A DNA stretch of 46,420 bases. It comes from an uncultured Prevotellaceae bacterium. GTDB taxonomy: Bacteria > Bacteroidota > Bacteroidia > Bacteroidales > Muribaculaceae. The notes below the pieces were generated by a model that did no database searches, had not been told where the DNA came from, and was given only the letters and a program-made list of their open reading frames with translations. The translations under genes were made by a program, and so were the position numbers. Location of the stretch: the NCBI GenBank assembly GCA_900318255.1, contig ONJX01000033.1:1-46420 (forward strand), in the 5' to 3' direction. Positions 42,114-46,420 of the stretch are shown one piece after another (within the stretch, counting starts at the first letter, position 1; each line of letters opens with the position of its first letter).

Positions 42114-42869
42114 CTAGTGCATTGAGTAGCCAAAGAGGGCAAAGTCGTAGGCGATGGGGTCGCTGGGGCGCAGCTGGCGCAGCAGGTGGGTGATTTCGAG
42201 CACCGTGCGCTTGTCGTTGGCGCGGCGGGTGGTGAGGCCCAGCTGGCGCGCCGTGTCGCCCACGTGCACGTCGAGGGGGATGAACAGCTGCGAGGGCTTG
42301 ATGGCGTGCCACACGCCCATGTCAACGATGCCGTCGTCGCGCACGAGCCAGCGCAGCGCCATGTTCACGCGCTTGAGGGCGGTGGTCTTCAGGTTGGTGG
42401 GGAGGCAGCGGCTGTCGCTGGTGCCGCCGTTGGCCTGGGCCAGCTCGTGTTGCATCAGCTCTACCAGCCGCCATGCCGGTTCTTCGCTTGCGCCCACATG
42501 GTGAGCCATGGCAAACTCGTCGAGCGAGCTGTGGTTGCGATAGATGCGGTGCAGTCCTCGCAGCAGGTACTTGAAGTTGCGGGCAAAGAAAGTGCGGTGC
42601 AGGTTCTGCTCGTCGGGCAGCGACTCATAGTCCTGGTTCATAACGAAGTGTGCTGGCTCGTTGCCCATGATGGCTAGTATCTTCTCGCAGTTGTTACAAA
42701 TCATCTTGCGGTTGCCCCAGGCGATGGTTGCCGAGAGCAGGGCCACAATCTCAATGTCGCGCAGGGCCGAGAAGCGCCGCGGAAACTGCACTGGGTCGGC
42801 GGCGATAAAGGCAGGGGTGTTGACCCTGGCCGCCTCACGGTCGAGCAAAGATTTTAGTTCATAGTTCAT
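42114..42869 (-). CDS. TIGR02757 (DUF2400) family protein
   Basis: 251 aa, a conserved family typical of Bacteroidota with unknown function. Seen: DPVQFPRRFSALRDIEIVAL, then LSATIAWGNRKMICNNCEKI, LNLKTTALKRVNMALRWLVR-like basic core, and LFIPLDVHVGDTARQLGL. The last part resembles a helix-hairpin-helix DNA-glycosylase-like arrangement, but this is only suggestive. No membrane segment. Same strand as DUF3298 upstream, across a 206-bp gap with 58-bp direct repeats. Confidence 0.9.
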   Translation of the reverse strand: MNYELKSLLDREAARVNTPAFIAADPVQFPRRFSALRDIEIVALLSATIAWGNRKMICNNCEKILAIMGNEPAHFVMNQDYESLPDEQNLHRTFFARNFKYLLRGLHRIYRNHSSLDEFAMAHHVGASEEPAWRLVELMQHELAQANGGTSDSRCLPTNLKTTALKRVNMALRWLVRDDGIVDMGVWHAIKPSQLFIPLDVHVGDTARQLGLTTRRANDKRTVLEITHLLRQLRPSDPIAYDFALFGYSMH

Positions 42870-42916
42870 AGTTTGAAGTCGCTTATTCCAACCACTAATT
42901 CACACTAATTTTCACG

Positions 42917-43068
42917 AAAAACTGGCGCGTGGTGGACATTGTCCTTAATTGTCTTGAAGCCACCCGTTGCGTCAGCCATTAGTTTAAATTCGTTTAATTA
43001 GTGTGCCTAAAAAAACTGGCGCGTGGTGTGCATTGTCCTTAATTGTCTTGAAGCCACCCGTTGCGTCA
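42917..43068. repeat. Two 58-bp direct repeats upstream of TIGR02757 gene
   Basis: 42917-42974 and 43011-43068 differ at only two positions. Both start AAAAACTGGCGCGTGGTG and end CACCCGTTGCGTCA. The sequence between them (42975-43010) is AT-rich with TTCGTTTAATTAGTGTG, related to the sequence at 13964-13991. It lies between co-directional genes. Confidence 0.88.
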
Positions 43069-43075
43069 CCCCAGG

Positions 43076-43978
43076 TTAGTAGGAGATTAGCTTGGTGTCG
43101 TTGATAATCAGGTCGTTGTAGTAGGTGGTGAAGTAAGGGCTCAGGTCGTCGTTGCTCACCTTTACCTGATATTGCTTGGAGTCTTGTTCCACATAAAATA
43201 TCACGTAATTCTCGCCGAGCACAAAGTTCTTGGGGATGTTATCCACCTCGTGCATGTTCACGTTTTTGCTTATCATTTTGTCCTCTATGCTCTGGTTGAT
43301 AAGCGCTATGATGTCGCTCATCGAGGAGCTGTCGAAGATTTGGTCGCTGGTGATGACCTTGCCCTTTTGGCGGTCGTAGTGCACGATGCTGAAGGTGCGT
43401 GACTCCTGGCCACCGTTGAGGACCTCGGTCACCACCATCATCTCAAGCCTGAAGTGGGTGCCAAAGTGGGGCTGCACGAAGTATCGCCGTGTGGTGTGGC
43501 TGGCGCCACGACTCGAGCTGAAGTCTTTGTTGATGCGGGTGCTGTGGGTGGTGGGTCTCACATATTTTGGGTGGCTGGTGAGGTCGGCCACCATGTGCTT
43601 GACGCTAGAGTAGGTCTTGCCCGTGAGTTTTGTCATCAGCGCATTTTGCAGCTCCATGAACTGCTTACTGCCGTTGATGGTCTTGGGCCACAGCAGCTTG
43701 ACGATCACCGTTGCCGACATGCGTTTCATCTCGCCATGGTCCTCCACCTTGTCGGTAGAGATGAAGTTTACGGTGTCGGCTATGGTCTCGAAGTCGTCGA
43801 GCGAGGCTTTGTCGGGCAAGACGTCGGCCTGGGTGTGAGTGCCCCGGTTGATGTTGTCGAAGGTGGTGCCCAGCGGACTCTTCCCCTCGCGGTTAGGTGC
43901 CGAGAGGTAGATGATTATCGCCGCAAGGTCGAGCAGTGCCAGCAGGCCGATGATGATGAATAATGTGCGTTTTGTCAT
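43076..43978 (-). CDS. DUF3298 domain envelope protein
   Basis: 300 aa with one N-terminal membrane anchor (LFIIIGLLALLDLAAIIIYL). The C-terminal ~100 residues form the DUF3298 domain of RsiV-like proteins: VVTEVLNGGQESRTFSIVHY, KVITSDQIFDSSSMSDIIAL, VLGENYVIFYVEQDS. Likely periplasmic and anchored. DUF3298 binds lysozyme in RsiV, but there is no adjacent sigma factor gene, so that role is not supported. A TCTAGA pair lies 32 bp upstream. Confidence 0.87.
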   Translation of the reverse strand: MTKRTLFIIIGLLALLDLAAIIIYLSAPNREGKSPLGTTFDNINRGTHTQADVLPDKASLDDFETIADTVNFISTDKVEDHGEMKRMSATVIVKLLWPKTINGSKQFMELQNALMTKLTGKTYSSVKHMVADLTSHPKYVRPTTHSTRINKDFSSSRGASHTTRRYFVQPHFGTHFRLEMMVVTEVLNGGQESRTFSIVHYDRQKGKVITSDQIFDSSSMSDIIALINQSIEDKMISKNVNMHEVDNIPKNFVLGENYVIFYVEQDSKQYQVKVSNDDLSPYFTTYYNDLIINDTKLISY

Positions 43979-44010
43979 TTTCTCGTGAGGTGGCTAAATC
44001 TTATATAATT

Positions 44011-44025
44011 TCTAGAATTTCTAGA
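44011..44025. repeat. TCTAGA-N3 pair (ispH-DUF3298 gap)
   Basis: TCTAGA at 44011 and 44020, 9-bp spacing. Followed by TTAACTCTTAACTCT (44032-44046) reaching the ispH stop codon, the same heptamer family as at 40297. Confidence 0.8.
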
Positions 44026-44045
44026 AAGCTATTAACTCTTAACTC

Positions 44046-44912
44046 TCAGCTCTCAACCAAGCTCTCAATGCTTTCCTTGACTTGTGTCATGAGCCAGCGT
44101 GGGGTGGAGGTGGCGCCGCATATTCCCACACTGCTGATGCCGCGCAGCCAGCTGGGGTCGATGTCGTGCTCGTTGCTGATGAGGTGGGAGTTAGGGTTGG
44201 CATCGACGCACTCGTTGAAGAGGTTGCGGCCGTTGCTCGACTTCTTGCCGCACACAAAGAGCACCAGCTCGTGGCGGGCGGCGAAGGCGCGGATTTGCGG
44301 GATGCGGTTAGCCACCGAGCGGCAGATGGTGTCGAAGCTGTAGAACTGCACATGGGGCTCGGTGCGTTTCTTTATCTCCTCGACAATGGTCTTGAAGCCT
44401 TGCAGCGACTTGGTGGTCTGCGAGTAGAGATAGATGTCGCGTCCAAAGTCTATCTTGTCGATCTCGGCAAGGCTCTCGATGACGATGGCCGACCCCTCGG
44501 TCTGCCCCACCAGGCCGTTGACCTCGGCGTGGCCACGTTTGCCGTAGATGACGATTTGCGGCAGCTCCTCTTTGCGCTCGTTGTAGCTCTTGCTGATGCG
44601 GCGTTGCAGCTGCAGCACCACCGGGCAGGTGGCGTCGATAATCTCGATGTTGTTGCGCCGAGCGGTCTCATAGGTCTCGGGCGGCTCGCCGTGGGCGCGC
44701 AGCAACACCTTCACGCCATGCAGCTGCTGTAGCTGCTCGTGGGTGATGGTCTCTAGCCCCTTGTGCTTGAGGCGCTCCACCTCGTTGCTGTTGTGCACGA
44801 TGTCGCCCAGGCAGTAGAGGTGCCCTGTTTTGTCAAGCTCCTCCTCGGCCTTGTGGATGGCTGTCGTCACCCCAAAGCAGAACCCCGACCCGTTGTCAAT
44901 TTCAATATCCAT
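44046..44912 (-). CDS. ispH: 4-hydroxy-3-methylbut-2-enyl diphosphate reductase
   Basis: Last enzyme of the MEP isoprenoid pathway; a 4Fe-4S protein making IPP and DMAPP. 288 aa. Seen: first cluster Cys in SGFCFGVTTAIHKAEEEL, YCLGDIVHNSNEVERL, second Cys in IIDATCPVVLQLQRR, YSQTTKSLQGF, VCGKKSSNGRNLF, and third Cys region ICGATSTPRWL. The SufBCDS system at the other end of the window could supply its cluster. The 26-bp tandem array ends only 9 bp before its ATG, so the ribosome loading region abuts the repeat. Confidence 0.95.
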   Translation of the reverse strand: MDIEIDNGSGFCFGVTTAIHKAEEELDKTGHLYCLGDIVHNSNEVERLKHKGLETITHEQLQQLHGVKVLLRAHGEPPETYETARRNNIEIIDATCPVVLQLQRRISKSYNERKEELPQIVIYGKRGHAEVNGLVGQTEGSAIVIESLAEIDKIDFGRDIYLYSQTTKSLQGFKTIVEEIKKRTEPHVQFYSFDTICRSVANRIPQIRAFAARHELVLFVCGKKSSNGRNLFNECVDANPNSHLISNEHDIDPSWLRGISSVGICGATSTPRWLMTQVKESIESLVES

Positions 44913-44921
44913 AGTAGTAAG

Positions 44922-45120
44922 TTTTGTCGCTTCGCTGGTTTTGTCGCTTCGCTGCGCTCGCTGGTTTTGTCGCTTCGCTGCGCTCGCTGGTTTTGTCGCT
45001 TTGCTGCGCTCGCTGGTTTTGTCGCTTCGCTGCGCTCGCTGGTTTTGTCGCTTCGCTGCGCTCGCTGGTTTTGTCGCTTTGCTGCGCTCGCTGGTTTTGT
45101 CGCTTTGCTGCGCTCGCTGG
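44922..45120. repeat. 26-bp GC-rich tandem array, 7 full units plus a short one
   Basis: Units start at 44939, 44965, 44991, 45017, 45043, 45069 and 45095; a shortened copy is at 44922-44938. Each contains TTTTGTCGCT(T/C) and CTGCGCTCGCTGG, with T/C variation at one site. It lies between cmk and ispH, directly before the ispH start. The unit is not a multiple of three. Confidence 0.92.
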
Positions 45121-45125
45121 TTTTG

Positions 45126-45176
45126 TCTAGTCTTTCTAGATTTTCTAGAAGGTCTAGATTGTCTAGAAGTTCTAGA
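45126..45176. repeat. TCTAGA-N3 array, 6 units (cmk-ispH gap)
   Basis: Units at 45126 (TCTAGT), 45135, 45144, 45153, 45162 and 45171, 9-bp period, joined to the 26-bp array. It ends 18 bp beyond the cmk stop codon on the transcript. Confidence 0.9.
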
Positions 45177-45194
45177 GCCACTGGCCTCTAATCT

Positions 45195-45890
45195 TTAACC
45201 TTTTGTGCGCTGCACAAACTCCTCATAGAGCCACTGGTCTTGCTCGTCGAGGGTGAGGTGGGAGTTGTCGAGCAGCAGGGCGTCGGGGGCTTGGCGCAGC
45301 GGGCTCTCCTTGCGCGTGGAGTCGATGCGGTCGCGCTCAACCACGTTGGCCAGCACCTCTTCGAAGGTGGTGCTGGTGTCGCCCTTGCTCTGCAGCTCCT
45401 GGTAGCGGCGCTGGGCGCGCACCTCGGCGCTGGCGGTGACAAACACCTTGAGCTCGGCGTCGGGGAACACCACGGTGCCTATGTCGCGGCCGTCCATCAC
45501 TATGCCCTTGTTGCGGCCCATAGCCTGCTGCTGTGCCACCATGGCACGGCGCACGAAGCCGATGGCCGACACCAGGCTCACCTTGTTGCTCACCTCCATG
45601 CCGCGGATCTCGTGCTCCACGTTGCGGCCGTTGAGGTAGGTCTCGCTCTTGCCCTCGGCGTTGACCTGGAAGGTGATCTCTATCTTGGGCATGTGGCGGC
45701 GCAGGCGCGGCTTGTTCACCTCGTCGCCCTTAATCATGTCGTGCTCTAGGCAGTAGAGCGTCACGGCGCGGTACATGGCGCCAGTGTCGATGTAGGCGTA
45801 GCCTATGCGCCGTGCCAGAGCCTTAGCCATCGTGCTCTTGCCGCACGACGAGTGGCCGTCGATTGCAATAGTAATAAGTTTCTGTTCCAT
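45195..45890 (-). CDS. cmk: Cytidylate kinase
   Basis: Phosphorylates CMP and dCMP with ATP. 231 aa, the expected length. Seen: the P-loop [20 protein letters not shown], the substrate region [38 protein letters not shown], and [17 protein letters not shown]. Upstream of ispH on the same strand and probably cotranscribed, with a 282-bp gap made of repeats. Its own leader contains a second composite repeat. Confidence 0.95.
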   Translation of the reverse strand: MEQKLITIAIDGHSSCGKSTMAKALARRIGYAYIDTGAMYRAVTLYCLEHDMIKGDEVNKPRLRRHMPKIEITFQVNAEGKSETYLNGRNVEHEIRGMEVSNKVSLVSAIGFVRRAMVAQQQAMGRNKGIVMDGRDIGTVVFPDAELKVFVTASAEVRAQRRYQELQSKGDTSTTFEEVLANVVERDRIDSTRKESPLRQAPDALLLDNSHLTLDEQDQWLYEEFVQRTKG

Positions 45891-45927
45891 ATTATTTTGT
45901 TTTGTAGGGACAAGGCGTGCCTTGTCC

Positions 45928-46116
45928 GCTGGTTGTGTCGCTCGCCTGTGGCTCGCTGGTGTTGTCGCTCGCCTGTGGCTCGCTGGTGTTGTCGCTCGCC
46001 TGTGGCTCGCTGGTTGTGTCGCTCGCCTGTGGCTCGCTGGTTGTGGCGCTCGCCTGTGGCTCGCTGGTTGTGTGGCTCGCCTGTGGCTCGCTGGTTGTGG
46101 CGCTCGCCTGTGGCTC
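45928..46116. repeat. 27-bp GC-rich tandem array, 7 units, upstream of cmk
   Basis: Units start at 45928, 45955, 45982, 46009, 46036, 46063 and 46090. Each has CGCTCGCCTGTGGCTCGCTGG, read as CGCTCGCCTG then TGGCTCGCTGG, with two variable positions after GGTTGTG. Related to the 26-bp repeat before ispH (shared TGTCGCT and CTCGCTGG). It ends 37 bp before the cmk ATG. Confidence 0.92.
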
Positions 46117-46126
46117 GCTGGTGCTG

Positions 46127-46192
46127 TCTAGACAATCTAGAAGGTCTAGAAAATCTAGAAATTCTAGAACCACTAACCACTAACCACTAACC
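46127..46192. repeat. TCTAGA-N3 array (5 units) joined to CACTAAC heptamers
   Basis: Units at 46127, 46136, 46145, 46154 and 46163, then three CACTAAC heptamers (46171-46191). Same modular order as at 45120-45180. Confidence 0.9.
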
Positions 46193-46219
46193 TGCAAGCG
46201 CAGCTTGCCTATAACAACG

Positions 46220-46227
46220 CAAAGATA
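46220..46227 (-). promoter_or_regulatory. cmk promoter -7 box
   Basis: TATCTTTG on the minus strand, 330 bp before cmk. CAAA (46251-46254, TTTG on the minus strand) lies 23 nt away, longer than the usual 19. If used, the cmk leader RNA contains the whole composite repeat. The remaining sequence to 46420 shows no supported gene. Confidence 0.45.
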
Positions 46228-46420
46228 ATGTTTTTTTTTCAATCTCACACCAAATGTTGCCAAAATTCTATGCCGCGGTGCTCGCCTTAGGGATGCCTCC
46301 CACCCATTTTTGTGGTTTTGTCACGGCACTTTCATTTAACTTGAAAACAAGCGCATAAGCCCCTTACCCAATTCTTGTGAGATAGGGCATTCTGCTGTTG
46401 TCTGTATTTCAGTTAGTTGT

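Noticed and set aside
44922..46116. Possible CRISPR arrays
   Set aside because: The 26- and 27-bp units are directly tandem with no unique spacers, and there are no cas genes. They are ordinary tandem arrays.
45892..46173. GTG-initiated 93-aa frame with nine-residue repeats (TSEPQAS type) antisense to nothing, before cmk
   Set aside because: It consists only of the TCTAGA and 27-bp repeats. A similar frame before ispH (44867-45181) runs out of phase because its unit is 26 bp, so the open frames are by-products of repeat composition.

Overview
The window reads as chromosome of a Bacteroidales bacterium (Bacteroidota), most likely a gut Muribaculaceae- or Prevotellaceae-like species; the family is inferred, not proven. 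The reasons are the many TAnnTTTG promoter boxes with a TTG or TTTG about 19-20 nt upstream, the rarity of Shine-Dalgarno sequences, and the genes present: a PorQ-like type IX secretion protein, DUF4492 ahead of cydAB, a TIGR02757 family protein, SufBCDS, and soluble TonB C-terminal domain proteins.

Layout. 1-6.9 kb: a secreted FecR-like/SUMF1 protein, then the sufBCDS Fe-S assembly operon on the minus strand. 7.1-11.9 kb: tRNA-Leu(CAG) with a compact 4.8-kb integrated element. The element has a 14-bp att repeat, matching arm-type repeats near both ends, an integrase, an excisionase-like HTH protein, a gene II/X-like replication initiator and a small KGG-type protein that may be a terminase small subunit. 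12.0-13.8 kb: a 182-bp MITE-like element with perfect 23-bp inverted ends, an AAA+/DUF4143 ATPase, and REP-like repeats. 14-23.5 kb: an arginine/ornithine catabolic region with carbamate kinase, ornithine carbamoyltransferase, P5C dehydrogenase, arginine deiminase and ornithine aminotransferase, interrupted by a glycine-zipper lipoprotein and an acyltransferase. Together these enzymes could take arginine to citrulline, ornithine and glutamate while making ATP. 23.7-29.7 kb: a plus-strand run of phoH, ubiE/menG, pfkA, DUF4492, cydA and cydB, joining menaquinone synthesis, glycolysis and the bd oxidase. 29.8-36 kb: two TonB-CTD proteins, porQ, a second acyltransferase and a Wzc-like tyrosine autokinase. 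36-41 kb: an M6 metalloprotease with a C-terminal dockerin-like module, an RsmI-like methylase, an MBL-fold hydrolase and a small secreted protein. 41-46 kb, minus strand: a GYF_2 membrane protein, TIGR02757, DUF3298, ispH and cmk.

The most unusual feature is the content of the gaps. Seven places carry arrays of the palindrome TCTAGA repeated every 9 bp (TCTAGA-N3, 35 units in all). All six that can be judged lie between genes transcribed in the same direction, often only 3-35 bp before the next start codon. Different heptamer or octamer tandem arrays fill many of the same gaps. Just before ispH and cmk, the TCTAGA array is joined to seven copies of related 26- or 27-bp GC-rich repeats. In phoH the array supplies the last codons and the stop. 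This looks like a dispersed intercistronic element family that I do not recognise as described.
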